Shown: piece by piece, positions 36,982 through 46,458 of the stretch | How positions within the stretch are numbered: the stretch's first letter is position 1 | Layout of the letters: each line of letters starts with the position of its first letter | Source: Micromonospora cremea | GTDB taxonomy: Bacteria > Actinomycetota > Actinomycetes > Mycobacteriales > Micromonosporaceae | DNA: 64,000 nucleotides | Assembly: GCF_900143515.1 (NCBI RefSeq) | Contig: NZ_FSQT01000001.1 | Coordinates: forward strand, 62,001-126,000 | Reading direction: 5' to 3' | Notes under the pieces: generated by a model | Database searches by the model: none | What the model saw: only the letters and a program-made list of their open reading frames with translations | What the model was told of the DNA's origin: nothing | Translations under genes and position numbers: made by a program

Positions 36982-37596
36982 ATGCTTCGATTGCTGAGGG
37001 CATGTTCGGGTGTCCTTGGGCGGCTCCGCCTCCCAAGACAGCGGAGGCGACAGATCAAAGACGGACTAGGAGACCTACGCTTCGAGCGCTGGGCCGATGG
37101 CAGCGCTCTGGTCTACCTCGTGCCTACGCCAGAAAATGAGGCCCTCGCGAACGCCCCGGCGCTGCCCATCGAAACGGCGTCGCTCGGCCGACTCGTGAGG
37201 CGCTTCGCCGGCCTCGCTGTCGCAGCCACGATGCTGGCCACCGCCGGGCTGCTGGGCGGCGCCTGGCTGATCGCGAAGGACCGGCCGACCGCTGGCATCG
37301 TGGTGAGCGCAGGGAGCACCTTCCTTGGCGCATCGGGCCTGTTCTTGGTCTTCGGCACGACCATAACCCCCGTCACGCGGCGCGGTCATCACTTCTGGCT
37401 TGACCCGGTGTCCGCGGCGAGCTTCCAAGACTCCCTTGCCCGAACCTGCGAAACGCTCGGCGCGGCACCCGAGCCAGGCGACGTCGCGGCGGCTCAGCAG
37501 GCCATGTGGAAGGAGGCGTTCGAGTGGCACTACGACCTGCAATCGGCGACCGGGAACAAGTCTTCGCCCCACGACACCGAACGCCATCCGGGATGA
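36982..37596 (+). CDS. Hypothetical protein with two membrane helices
   Basis: About 204 aa. A basic N-terminus and a soluble segment (DGLGDLRFERWADGSALVYL) precede two adjacent hydrophobic helices at about 80-100 and 108-128 (AGLAVAATMLATAGLLGGAW, then IVVSAGSTFLGASGLFLVFG). A charged C-terminal tail ends the protein. I do not recognise the family. The start is uncertain: the frame is open much further upstream, and ATG 36982 lacks a clear ribosome binding site. It could also be a 5'-truncated gene. Confidence 0.5.
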   Translation: MLRLLRACSGVLGRLRLPRQRRRQIKDGLGDLRFERWADGSALVYLVPTPENEALANAPALPIETASLGRLVRRFAGLAVAATMLATAGLLGGAWLIAKDRPTAGIVVSAGSTFLGASGLFLVFGTTITPVTRRGHHFWLDPVSAASFQDSLARTCETLGAAPEPGDVAAAQQAMWKEAFEWHYDLQSATGNKSSPHDTERHPG

Positions 37597-37860
37597 CGCA
37601 TCGCGCCCGAGGCCGGGCGAACCACGCCGGGGTGTGGCTTGACCATCCATAGGAGTCTCCGATGTCTCTGTCGTGACGCCCGTGCCGTGCGTGAAAATTT
37701 GGGGTGGTCGCCCGCCGACGTCGTTGATGCTTGGCACCTTGAAGCCGCATAGGAGTCTGACGCTGGAAGCGTGATCATAGGGGCCCTGCATTGTTGCTTC
37801 GAGCACGCGAGTCCGCCTCTGTCCTTCCCCTCAATGCTTCCGCGGGCGACCGCCTAGTGG
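37597..37860 (+). ncRNA. Candidate IS110 left non-coding end with bridge RNA
   Basis: This 264-bp gene-free stretch directly precedes the IS110 transposase, the position where IS110-group elements encode their bridge RNA and left end. It contains the 11-mer CATAGGAGTCT twice, at 37648-37658 and 37748-37758, exactly 100 bp apart. Repeated short segments would be expected where a guide loop matches a flank. The exact element boundary is not determined. Confidence 0.4.
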
Positions 37861-39171
37861 ATGCCCGGGAACGAAGGGGTGGTGCACGTGGAGGAGATCA
37901 CTGAAGAACCGGTCCAGGTCGTGGCGCGGGTCTGCGCGATCGACATCGGCAAGGCGGGGCTGGTGGCGTGTGTGCGCGTGCCGCATGACACCAGGCCGGA
38001 TCGACGTGTGCAGGAGATCCGCGAGTACATGACGGTGACACCGGCGTTGCTGGAGTTAGCGGACTGGCTGCGGGTCGAGCGGGTCGAGCTGGTCGCGATG
38101 GAGGCCACGTCGGACTACTGGAAGCCGGTGTTCTACCTGCTCGAGGCGGAAGGCTTCGAGTGCTGGCTGCTCAACGCCAAACATGTCAAGAACGTGCCCG
38201 GTCGGCCGAAGACCGATCGGCTCGATGCGGTGTGGCTGGCCAAGGTCGTGGAACGCGGGATGTGCCGGCCCAGCCTGGTGCACCCCAAGCCGATCCGGCA
38301 ACTACGGGATGTCACCCGCTACCGGCGCAGTCTGGTACGCGAGCAGACCAGGGAGAAGCAACGCCTGGAGAAGACCCTCGAAGACGCGCAGATCAAGCTG
38401 GACTCCGTCATCAGCGACCTGCACGGGGTGTCCGGTCGGCAGATGATGCAGGCGATGATCGACGGGCAGCGGGACCCGAAAGTCCTGGCCGAGATGGCCC
38501 ACGGATCGATGCGCCGCAAGATCCCCCAACTACGCGAGGCGCTGACCGGCCACTTCGACGACCACCACGCGTTCATCTGCGCCACCATGCTGCGCCGCAT
38601 CGATGCCCTCGCTGCCGACATCGCCAACCTGGACGCCCGGATCGAGGAGTTGATCGCCCCTTTCGCGGCGGTGGTGGAGAAGCTCGATGAGGTCACCGGC
38701 ATCGGCGTGCAGTCCGCCCAGGAGATCATCGCCGAGATCGGCGTGAACATCACCGTCTTCCCCACCGCCGCGCACCTGGTGTCCTGGGCGAAGTTCAGCC
38801 CCATCGACGCCCAGTCCGCCGGCCGCAAGAAGGCCAACTCCACCGGCAAGGGCAACCCCTGGCTGGCCGCCACCCTGGGCGAGGTCGTCGCTGGGCTGTC
38901 CCGCACCAGCACGTTCCTCGGCGACCGCTACCGTCGCCTGGCCCGCCGAAGAGGCAAGAAACGGGCAGTCGTCGCAGTCGGCAACTCGGTACTGACCATC
39001 GTCTGGCACCTGCTGACCGACCCCGACGCTCGCTACCAGGACCTGGGCCCCGGCTTCCACGAGTCGAGGATCCGCAAGCAGCGCCGTCAACGTGATCTCA
39101 TCCGTCAGCTCGAACAGCTCACCGGCCAGAAAGTCGATCTCCAGCCCCTACCGCAACCAGCCATCGCCTAA
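37861..39171 (+). CDS. IS110 family transposase (DEDD recombinase)
   Basis: Full-length 436-aa transposase. The N-terminal RuvC-like domain shows CAIDIGKAG (D), VAMEATSDYWKP (E) and GRPKTDRLDAVWLA (two D). A coiled coil is followed by the Tnp20 domain with TGIGVQSAQEIIAEIG, then SWAKFSPIDAQSAGRKKANS, which holds the conserved Ser. No disruption is seen. IS110 elements lack inverted repeats and are targeted by a bridge RNA. GC content and codon use match the host. Confidence 0.95.
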   Translation: MPGNEGVVHVEEITEEPVQVVARVCAIDIGKAGLVACVRVPHDTRPDRRVQEIREYMTVTPALLELADWLRVERVELVAMEATSDYWKPVFYLLEAEGFECWLLNAKHVKNVPGRPKTDRLDAVWLAKVVERGMCRPSLVHPKPIRQLRDVTRYRRSLVREQTREKQRLEKTLEDAQIKLDSVISDLHGVSGRQMMQAMIDGQRDPKVLAEMAHGSMRRKIPQLREALTGHFDDHHAFICATMLRRIDALAADIANLDARIEELIAPFAAVVEKLDEVTGIGVQSAQEIIAEIGVNITVFPTAAHLVSWAKFSPIDAQSAGRKKANSTGKGNPWLAATLGEVVAGLSRTSTFLGDRYRRLARRRGKKRAVVAVGNSVLTIVWHLLTDPDARYQDLGPGFHESRIRKQRRQRDLIRQLEQLTGQKVDLQPLPQPAIA

Positions 39172-39792
39172 CCAGAAGCCGTCAACCCGACCCGGCTCCG
39201 CTGCGCTCCGCCGGGTGCTGCCGCCTGCCCACTCACTCACCGATTTTCGAGTCAGCATCGGGATGGCTTCCCATCCGTGCTCAATGATGCACATCTCCAA
39301 TCAAGGATGCCAGCGTATGGATGTACGCCAGGCGCATGGTGACAAGGTACTCACCACGCAGCATTCGACGCGGGCACGCCTTCGCGTCAGTTGGATGACG
39401 TCGCGCTCCGGCAAGAAGCTACGCGGCTCCATGTCATCGATTATGATTGCCAGAGACGCCGGCGCAATGGGCCGGCGAGAGCGAACGGGTCCGCAGCTAT
39501 ACCGAGCTAATCGTTGCTCATGCCAAGTGCGATGCGTTCGCGCTCATTACCGCATGTCACCAACGGTTGCGAGTAGCCGCGACCTGGGCACTCGGATCCT
39601 CACTCCCGCCTGAGGGATTGACAAGGGGCTGTCGGCACGAGAAATGGTCGTGGCGGCGCGAGGCATACCGCCGTGATGGCCGTCCGGCACGAGCGCCAGG
39701 CGGTGGACCAGTGCCCGAGTACCGACCCGCAGTACCTGGCTCGCGCCAGTGTTACCACCGCCATCGCTTAGGTCGATGAGACGAGCGAATCG
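39172..39792. other. Non-coding stretch after IS110
   Basis: Contains the unresolved right end of IS110 and unrelated debris. A small hairpin, GGATGG/CCATCC, lies near 39260-39275. A short coding-like piece (ERVRSYTELIVAHAKCDAFA) around 39480-39560 has no start, no family match and no continuation. Confidence 0.5.
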
Positions 39793-39990
39793 GTGCGCGT
39801 AAGGCAATCGTTCGGCGACCATGGGTGGATGGGGCAATCGTCGGAGCCGGCGCAAACCCGGAGCATCCTGCGCAGCGAGGAGGACGCCCAGCAGGCCAGC
39901 TTCGTGGAACTGTTCTTCGACCTGGTGCTGGTCTTCGCCCTGCTCGGGGTCGTCAGCCGGATGGTGCCGGACCCCTTCACCGCCTCGCCG
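39793..39990 (+). pseudogene. N-terminal fragment of an LtrA-family gene
   Basis: After an ATG at 39793 the frame gives about 65 residues, including EEDAQQASFVELFFDLVLVF then ALLGVVSRMV. This is the first conserved helix of LtrA-type membrane proteins. After about 39970 the frame loses similarity, so the remaining ~350 residues are absent. It matches the intact gene at 9.4-10.7 kb only at family level (RATFLELFFDLVYVFAL), so it is not a recent copy. Confidence 0.7.
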
Positions 39991-40265
39991 ACGATCGCGA
40001 AGCAACCGTACGTGAGGTCGCCACGACCCAACTCGCCCGCCTGCGCCGGACGCGCTGATAGCGGATACGGCACCCGTGGCTCGTCGGTCGGCCCAGCGCG
40101 CGCTGCCATCGGCACGAGTGTGCGCCAGCCCGAAGTCAGGCGGGCCGTGGGACCCACGGAGCGTGACGGGCTGCCTGTGAGCCGCAGCGCACGGTCGGCG
40201 GCAGATCCGTGCACCTGATCTCGGTCGGCGAGCGGCCAGCGGATGCCTGTCCGCCTGCGTGTCCG

Positions 40266-41081
40266 TCAAGTCACGGAGGCGGAGGCGAGCAGGGCGGCTG
40301 TGGGCAGTGCGAGGTCGCCGTCTGGGCCGCGGTATGCCGTGATGTGCTGCTCGTACTGATCCCGGATGCGCTCAGTCGTGCTCGAATCCTGGCGCTGCAT
40401 GAGCGTTCCCGTTGCGCCGATGCCGTTGGCGGGTCCGTTCCACCATGCCTCAGGGTCGGTTCGATGGATCCAGGTGATCGTGTCGCAGCCCACGTTGTCG
40501 AGCCCCGTGCGGTGTAGCAGCTCGGACAGTCCGTCGCGGGTTCGGGAGAAGTCCTTGTCACGTGTGAGCCTGGGCAGGGCGATGGGGCGCCCGACGTCGG
40601 CGGCGTCGAAGATCTGGGCCCAGAGTTGCTGGGCCGGTGGTGGCGGGTAGGGCCAGATCGTCACGGCGACGCGGCCGCCAGGCCGCACGACGCGCTGCAG
40701 TTCAACAAGGGTGGCTGCGGGATCGCCGACGTGGTTGATGACGAAATTGGCCACGGCTGCATCGAAGAAGTCGTCGCTGAACGGCAGGTCAGGCAGGATC
40801 GCGTGGCAGACGTCGGCGGCAGGAGCCTGCCGGCGTGCCAGCATGAGCATGCTGGGCTCGGCGTCGATGGCCGTGACCTGTGCGGCGCGCGAGCATGCCA
40901 GGGCAGCGACGGTGCCGGTGCCGGTGCCGACGTCGAGCAGCCGGGTGCCTGCCTTGACGCCGGCGGCGTCCAGCAGGAGTCCGGCGGGATGGGCGCACAA
41001 GGCAGCCAAGCTGTCCTGGTATGCCGTCGCCCGGCCTGCCCACTGCAACCGCTCGTGATCGTCGAAAGCTGTTGTCGTCAC
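40266..41081 (-). CDS. Class I SAM-dependent methyltransferase
   Basis: Protein of 271 aa with a methyltransferase type 11/25 Rossmann core. Motif I is LLDVGTGTGTVAALA, the acidic residue after strand 2 is in TAIDAEPSML, and motif IV is FFDAAVANFVINHVGD. The motif LVELQRVVRPGGRVAVTIW lies in motif VI. The substrate is unknown. GTG 41081 is chosen because AAGGAG lies about 9 nt upstream; the frame is open to 41141. It is intact inside a debris-rich region. Confidence 0.85.
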   Translation of the reverse strand: MTTTAFDDHERLQWAGRATAYQDSLAALCAHPAGLLLDAAGVKAGTRLLDVGTGTGTVAALACSRAAQVTAIDAEPSMLMLARRQAPAADVCHAILPDLPFSDDFFDAAVANFVINHVGDPAATLVELQRVVRPGGRVAVTIWPYPPPPAQQLWAQIFDAADVGRPIALPRLTRDKDFSRTRDGLSELLHRTGLDNVGCDTITWIHRTDPEAWWNGPANGIGATGTLMQRQDSSTTERIRDQYEQHITAYRGPDGDLALPTAALLASASVT

Positions 41082-41286
41082 TGGATCGGGCTCCTTGACG
41101 GGCGGGCGTGGTCGTCGACGGTAGCCCACGGTCAGGGGCACCCGCTCTCCGCAAGAGCACCGTACTCGAGGCCGTGGTTGGTAACTGGACCAGCGTGTAC
41201 GAACGGTGACGGCCGGGTCGCTGCCAACTGCGCCCGCATGGCGGATGCCGATGAGGATGTCGAGCCGGCAGGTCGCAGCGGAAAGA

Positions 41287-41772
41287 TCAGCTGTGTGCCT
41301 GACTGATCAGCGCCTGTCTGAGCGCGTCGAGTAACCCTCGACTGAAGGGGCTGTCCGCGTCCGGCGTCACGATAGTGACCAGCGACAAGTCGGCGGTGAC
41401 CAACGTCGCCGGGTACGGCTCGAAGCCGAGTCCCCTTCGTTCGTAGGGATTCTCATTGAGCTGGATCTCGAACGCCGGCTGGCTGGAGGACTCGTAGAGC
41501 ACCGCGAACGGTCCCTCGGCGTGCTCCATGAGCGAGTACCCAACATCGTCCCAGCACCGCTCCATCTCCGCATCGCGCGCGACGTACACCTCACCTGCGC
41601 CGGCCGGCACCTGCGCACGCGTCCTCCGCCATGGAAGAAACGGCCCGACGTGCTCCCCGCCCAAGGCGACCAACATGTTCGGCCATCTGCCATGCAGATC
41701 GTCCAGCATGGCTCGGATGCCGGCGTCTACCGGCGCGCCAGTGATGAGAACCGTGTCGTATCCCGTGATCAT
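41287..41772 (-). CDS. Hypothetical protein
   Basis: A 161-aa soluble protein with no recognised family. It begins MITGYDTVLITGAPVDAGIR, and has a central segment (EVYVARDAEMERCWDDVGYS) and a beta-rich C-terminus (PATLVTADLSLVTIVTPDAD). Amino acid composition and third-position GC look like a real gene, and GGAG lies 5 nt before the ATG. The size and acidic surface would fit an immunity-type protein, but that is speculation. Confidence 0.6.
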   Translation of the reverse strand: MITGYDTVLITGAPVDAGIRAMLDDLHGRWPNMLVALGGEHVGPFLPWRRTRAQVPAGAGEVYVARDAEMERCWDDVGYSLMEHAEGPFAVLYESSSQPAFEIQLNENPYERRGLGFEPYPATLVTADLSLVTIVTPDADSPFSRGLLDALRQALISQAHS

Positions 41773-42624
41773 CTGCGCTCCGCTCGGCCGCGGATCCGTC
41801 CGCTCGCCCGTGCTCTATTCGGCACGCGTCGTACTCGCGCCCATTCTCCGAAGAAGATGATCGCACTGAAGATCGTCCGAACGGCATCCTCAACTTCGCA
41901 GATGCGGATGCGCCACACGATCGGTGCCGGGTCGTTGGTAACGGAACGTCACGACGGCCGCCCCGTTCCTGTGGGTCTCGCTGAGTCCGCTGGTCGGCTC
42001 GCCGGCGGTTGAAGCGTCGGACGTCCTGCCGTGCGGTCACGCCGCGGGTCCTCGAACGTGACGGGGTGGTGTGACCATGCCCAGGCCGCACACGACCGCC
42101 CTGACGCCGGTCGGAACCGTCACCGAGCACGATGGGGAGACCCTCAGGGATCAAGGGAATGCGCTGGCCGCCCAGCGCCTGGTGAGCGTCCTTGCAACGC
42201 GGACGCCGGCGATCTGCTCAGCATCGAGGTTGAGGCGGGCATCCCGGCGCCGCGGAGGCCTACCTCGCCCTTCTCGAAGCGCAGAGGCATCCCGACCTGG
42301 CGGCGACGCTGGACGCGTACGGCCGGGAACCGGGAAGAGCCTGCCCGTTCCCGCCTGAGCCGCTGCCGGTGAAGACGAGGAAGGGCAGGAGGAGGATCGC
42401 TGAAATCTCGAAGGCACCGCTGAAATTTGCACCGAAAAGAATCTTGACGCACTGAAGCCTCCGGTGAGAACCGACACAGGTACCCGCCCCCGCGCCCGGC
42501 TGACCGGGCGCGCCCCTGTCCGAGCGGTCCAGTGCCGGCCACGTCGCCGTAGGCGTCGTCGCGCGTGAGCTCCTCCGCGCGTTCCGGCCGGTGGTTGCCG
42601 CTCCCACCCCCCGTGGAGGATTAC
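41773..42624. other. Degenerate stretch with one gene remnant
   Basis: About 850 bp without an intact gene. A coding-like 3' end is visible at 42258-42455 on the plus strand (AYLALLEAQRHPDLAATLDA, then YGREPGRACPFPPEPLP, stop TGA at 42453). Its upstream frame is stopped at 42231. A possible N-terminal piece of the same gene (MPRPHTTALTPVGTVTEHDG) starts near 42074 in another frame. The family is not recognised. Confidence 0.45.
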
Positions 42625-43425
42625 GTGAAGCACCACCTCAAGCGTCAGCTGCGCCGTCTGGCCACCGAACGCCCGTACCAGATCGTCGCCGGTTCTGCCG
42701 CGGCGCTCGTGCTGGCCTCCAGCGGCGTCGTGCTCGCCACCACCGATGACACGCCTGTCCGCCAGGAGACGGCGGCCGCTGTGGCCGAGCTGGCTCCGCG
42801 CACCGACGGCGCCGTCACCCGCAACCAGGCCCGCATCGCGGGGTCCCCGTCAACGTCGCCCAGCGCCACCTCGGCCAAGCCGGACCCGGACCTGACCCGC
42901 GCGGCGAAGCCGAAGCCGCCGTCGACCAAGGTCCTCGACTACACCTACCAGGCGCAGATCAGCTACTGGAACTGCGGTCCGGCGGCGGTGCGCAACGCGC
43001 TCAGCGCCACTGGCATCGAGCGGACCCAGGATGAGCTCGTCGTCCCCCTCCGCGCAACCGAGAACGGCACCAACTCGGCCGAGGACACCACCCGCGGGCT
43101 GAACCAGATGGTCAAGGGCAGCCCCTACAAGACACGCATGATCCCTGGCGCACCCACCTCGGCCCAGATCGACCAGCTTCAGGCCGACATTGTGAACGCG
43201 GTGACGGATGGCCGTGCCGTCGTGGCCAACACCGTTGGCACTGGTGTCGACACGGATGGCGGCTGGCACTCGTTCCCCGGCGGTCACTACATCGCCGTCG
43301 TCGGCTACAAGGACAACGGCCGAACGGTGCGGATCGCCGACTCCGCGAACCCCGCGACCGCCGCCTACTGGAAGACCACCGCCGATTTGGCGAACTGGAT
43401 GGCCACCCGGGGCTACTCCGCCTGA
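42625..43425 (+). CDS. Secreted or anchored C39-like peptidase
   Basis: Protein of 266 aa with an N-terminal membrane/signal segment (IVAGSAAALVLASSGVVLAT). A Ser/Pro-rich linker follows, then a papain-like C39 fold from about residue 110. The catalytic Cys is in ISYWNCGPAAVRNAL, the His in GGHYIAVVGYKDNG and a later Asp in VRIADSAN. No transporter lies beside it, so it is probably a free extracellular peptidase and not a bacteriocin processor. GTG 42625 has GGAGG 6-8 nt upstream. Confidence 0.85.
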   Translation: MKHHLKRQLRRLATERPYQIVAGSAAALVLASSGVVLATTDDTPVRQETAAAVAELAPRTDGAVTRNQARIAGSPSTSPSATSAKPDPDLTRAAKPKPPSTKVLDYTYQAQISYWNCGPAAVRNALSATGIERTQDELVVPLRATENGTNSAEDTTRGLNQMVKGSPYKTRMIPGAPTSAQIDQLQADIVNAVTDGRAVVANTVGTGVDTDGGWHSFPGGHYIAVVGYKDNGRTVRIADSANPATAAYWKTTADLANWMATRGYSA

Positions 43426-44080
43426 TCCGGCTCCGGCTCTCGGGCTCCGGCTCGCCATTGAGAGTCGGTGCCCAAGGCCGCATCGGCCCACCGCCCACCG
43501 CATGTAGCCCCGCTGCTGCGCCGTCGGGAGCCATGCGACGAGTGCCTCGTTCCGGCCGGGGCAGGCTGCAGCCGCCGCCCAGTAGGTCGATCTGAGACCC
43601 GTTGCGCCGGCGGTATGCTCGCGTTTCCGGCTCGGCGGTTGCCGCTGGGTGGCGCATGGGCCTGATGCCTGCTCGTCATGACGTCACTCGCAGCGGTCCT
43701 CGGCGCCTCGGCCGTAGGGCTGGCAGCAGTCCGGACGGTGTCGGTACACGCGCAGGTCCCGCCCGAGCCGGCGACCGTACTCTGGCGTGATCTCGTACAG
43801 GCAGGCCTGCCACACGACGGTTTCCCCGCCGCCGGGCATCACCTGGCCGTTACCAGGACCGCCGCGCAGCAGCACCTCCACGTCTCGACCGTACGCAATC
43901 GGCTAGGGCGTTGCCCGGAACTGGAGGCACAGCGGGACCCGCCGGTCCGGTAGATCGTGCTGCGGGATGAGCTATGCCGTGGGTTGGATCTCGAGGCCGG
44001 CCGGATCAGACCGCCTGATACCGCCCGTAGAGGTAGGCGGATCGCCGATATGGGGTTGCGTGGATGCTTCCGGTGGAAGG
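43426..44080. other. Gene-poor stretch with a PucR-like remnant
   Basis: No intact gene is supported. A fragment at 43843-43953 is annotated separately. The rest, including a small ORF starting at 43678, has no family signature. Confidence 0.5.
43843..43953 (+). pseudogene. Remnant of a PucR/CdaR-type C-terminal HTH
   Basis: The piece TAAQQHLHVSTVRNRLGRCP followed by ELEAQRDPPVR resembles the last helix-turn-helix of PucR-family regulators (pattern AAxxLxVHxxTVRxRLxRxxEL). Only about 35 codons remain and no upstream domain is visible. The assignment is by pattern only. Confidence 0.35.
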
Positions 44081-44339
44081 ATGGCAGATGTGGGAAACGC
44101 GCCGACTGGAACGACCGTGCCTCAAATCTCGCCGCTTGCCGGCGAGCCGATCAAGCGTGCCGACGCCAAGCGGCTCGCGGGGGTTCTCAAGGCCCTCGCG
44201 GACCCCCGCCCGGCTGCGCCTGCTCAGCCTGATCCAGTCGGCCCCCAAGGGCGAGGCGTCGGTCTCTGACCTGATTGCGCCGCTCGGGCTTTCGCAGCCG
44301 ACGGTCAGCCACCGCTGAAAATCATCTTCGGCCGTCGCC
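44081..44339 (+). pseudogene. arsR: ArsR-family regulator, 5' half, frameshifted
   Basis: The ORF starts MADVGNAPTGTTVPQISPLA and continues GEPIKRADAKRLAGVLKALA. A one-base insertion in the C-run at 44203-44207 then shifts frame. The next frame continues ARLRLLSLIQSAPKGEASVS and GLSQPTVSH. A further deletion near 44317 gives a stop in place of the expected H-L-K-I. The arsenic-sensing CxC of this family (ACVCDL) reads ASVSDL here. The missing wing and C-terminus appear 2.1 kb downstream at 46459. Confidence 0.8.
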
Positions 44340-44453
44340 GCGCCGGAGCCCAACCAGGTCGGCCCCGATCAGCGCCGCACCGACCGCGGCGCGCCACCCC
44401 GTGAACGTGGCCTGATTCGAGCATCCCAGGAATCCGCAGAGAGGGGTCCGGCC

Positions 44454-45341
44454 ATGAATGAGGCACAGCGGCAGAAAATTGCGGACGGCGCAGGCTTCGT
44501 CGCCGCCCTCGACCAGAGCGGGGGCAGCACCCCGAAAGCCCTCGCGCTGTACGGCGTGCCCGAGGCGGCGTACTCGACCGAGGACGAGATGTTCGACCTC
44601 ATGCACGAGTTCCGCAGCCGGATCATCACCGCCCCGGCCTTCAACGGTGACCGCATCCTGGGCGCGATCCTGTTCGAGCAGACGATGGACCGCCAGGTCA
44701 ACGGCATGGCCGCAGCACAGTACCTGTGGCAACACAAGAAGGTGGTCCCGTTCGTCAAGGTCGATGAGGGGCTCGCGGTCGAGGCCGACGGCGCGCGGCT
44801 CATGAAGCCGATCACCATGCTGGAGAGTCTGCTGGAGCGTGCCGTTCACCAGCAGGTGTTCGGCACGAAGATGCGCTCGTTCATCCGTCGTGCCGATGTC
44901 GGCGGCATCACCGCCGTCCTGGATCAGCAATTCGCCTACGCCCTGCGGATCCTGGACCGTGACATGATGCCCATCATCGAACCCGAGATCGACGTCGCCA
45001 GCGCCGAGAAGCAGCAGGCGGAAGAACTGCTCAAGCAAGGCATAGTCGAACGCCTGAGCGACGTGCCGGACGGCCTTCAGGTGATGCTCAAGCTTTCCAT
45101 CCCGACACAGGACGACTTTTACGCCGACCTGATCCGGCACCCGAAGGTCCTGCGGGTGGTTGCGCTCTCAGGCGGATACTCACAGCAGGAGGCCAACACC
45201 CGATTGGCGAGAAGCCACGGGCTGATCGCCAGCTTTTCGCGGGCCCTGACGGAGGGACTGCGGCGACAGCAGAGCGACGAGGAGTTCCAGCAGGTCCTCG
45301 CCGCGTCGATCCAGGGCATCTACGCGGCGTCGACGGCCTGA
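44454..45341 (+). CDS. fda: Class I fructose-bisphosphate aldolase
   Basis: Cytoplasmic 295-aa aldolase of the bacterial class I (staphylococcal-type) family, cleaving fructose 1,6-bisphosphate to two triose phosphates by a Schiff base. Recognisable segments are GFVAALDQSGGSTPKAL at the start, the Glu/Lys region VPFVKVDEGL, PIIEPEIDV, and the Schiff-base lysine in MLKLSIPT. Actinobacteria mainly use class II enzymes, so this is probably an additional acquired enzyme. It lies between the two halves of the broken arsR and is intact. Confidence 0.93.
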   Translation: MNEAQRQKIADGAGFVAALDQSGGSTPKALALYGVPEAAYSTEDEMFDLMHEFRSRIITAPAFNGDRILGAILFEQTMDRQVNGMAAAQYLWQHKKVVPFVKVDEGLAVEADGARLMKPITMLESLLERAVHQQVFGTKMRSFIRRADVGGITAVLDQQFAYALRILDRDMMPIIEPEIDVASAEKQQAEELLKQGIVERLSDVPDGLQVMLKLSIPTQDDFYADLIRHPKVLRVVALSGGYSQQEANTRLARSHGLIASFSRALTEGLRRQQSDEEFQQVLAASIQGIYAASTA

Positions 45342-45750
45342 CCCGGGGTGACCTGCGCCCACTGGCGCACCCGCTCGGGCCACCGGCACGGTGATCAGGT
45401 TCAGCACGCGGTTCTGTCAGAGTGCTCGTACGAAATCCCGCATCGAGCTCCGTCTCCGGGTTCGGCGGCCCGCCACCGGGCAGGGGTCACCCGCTCGATG
45501 CGCTGTCGTCCGTGGATCTGCTCGTCAGCCAGGGCGCGGATCATCGACGCGTACGCGACGGGGACGTCGGGTCGTAGTGTTTTGGCGGTCGCCAGTGGTC
45601 GGGCGGGCCTGGTATGCCGCGGGTCGCCGCGGTCAGGGCCGGCCGGCGTCAGGGCTTGCCAGTGCTGCACGGTTGGGATTGCCGGGACGTGCGGTGGCGG
45701 TGGCGCCCGGCGGCCGTGTGATGCCGCGGGTGCCGCCGATTGGCGCGTGG
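45342..45750. other. Non-coding stretch after the aldolase
   Basis: No supported gene in these ~410 bp. A minus-strand frame (VAYASMIRALADEQIHGRQR) is open but has no family feature. Confidence 0.45.
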
Positions 45751-45957
45751 TCAGGCGAACCGGGCGTGCAGCCAGGTTCGCATGAGCCGGATTTCGTGCA
45801 GTTTGGGACCGCACGACGGCGAGCTCGAGGTCGGTGAGCCTGTCATGCACCGTGCCGGGTAGCGCGGCCTTCGACTCCTTCACCGCCATTGTGTGGTGCG
45901 GGATCATCAGCCGTAGGAACTGGATGTCCGTCGCGCTGCCGGGGGCGGCTGCCCTGA
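45751..45957 (-). pseudogene. DUF305 protein, 3' remnant with frameshift
   Basis: The minus strand reads SATDIQFLRLMIPHHTMAVK, the metal-binding H-H motif of DUF305, continuing to LTDLELAVVRSQTA. A one-base insertion then shifts the frame, which resumes EIRLMRTWLHARFA and stops at 45751. The N-terminal signal region is cut off where the IS5-type remnant starts at about 45958. Confidence 0.75.
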
Positions 45958-46240
45958 GTGGGTGCTGGTCGACGCCGGCGACCAGGGCCTGGCCAAAGAC
46001 CATCCCGAGCAGGTCACCGCGCCGCCGCTCAAGCCCCACCCCGAGGCGCCGGTAGCCCGTCACCTCGAGTGGAAAACCGAACGCAAGGCCCAGTCCTCGC
46101 AACGCATCCCCGTCGAACACGCCATCGCCGAAGCGAAATGGTGGCGCGTCCTGCAACGCTTCACCGGCCGCCGTGAACTACTACCCGAAACGATCAACGC
46201 CGTCGCCGGACTCGTCTCCGACAGGGTCATCACCTGGTAA
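45958..46240 (+). pseudogene. IS5-type (DDE_Tnp_4) transposase, C-terminal remnant
   Basis: Ninety codons of a transposase end: GDQGLAKDHPEQV, ERKAQSSQRIPVEHAIAEAK (with the catalytic Glu) and WWRVLQRFTGRRELLPETIN, then a stop. The first two catalytic Asp and the left end are absent. It directly abuts the DUF305 remnant, so this insertion probably broke that gene. Confidence 0.8.
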
Positions 46241-46458
46241 AACACACCCACCACGACCATCGATCAATTGCGCACAAGGTCGTAAGCAACGAGCAGAGAC
46301 TCACCGACCTACACCACGTCACGGGACGTGACCGCCACGAGGCCGGGAGTACCTCTCACTCGCTCCATGTGCTGGCTGGAGCAACGGCTACGGCTTGAGC
46401 ACGTCGAGCCAATCATGGCGATTAGCCCCGCTTGATTCGAGGCGCCCTGAGGCAGAGG
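46241..46458. other. Non-coding gap between the IS5-type remnant and the arsR 3' half
   Basis: Probably includes the right end of the IS5-type element. No gene or clear repeat is seen. Confidence 0.4.

Noticed and set aside
39793..40218. The 141-aa ORF as an intact LtrA-like gene
   Set aside because: Only the first ~60 residues match LtrA. The rest is shadow sequence and lacks membrane helices.
41287..41772. Possible toxin-antitoxin or immunity gene
   Set aside because: There is no partner gene on either side and no recognised fold, so it is kept as a hypothetical protein only.
42071..42358. Small ORF starting MTMPRPHTTALTPVGTVTEH as an intact gene
   Set aside because: Its second half turns Arg/Ser/Pro-rich and overlaps a better coding frame that starts near 42258, so a frameshifted remnant is more likely.
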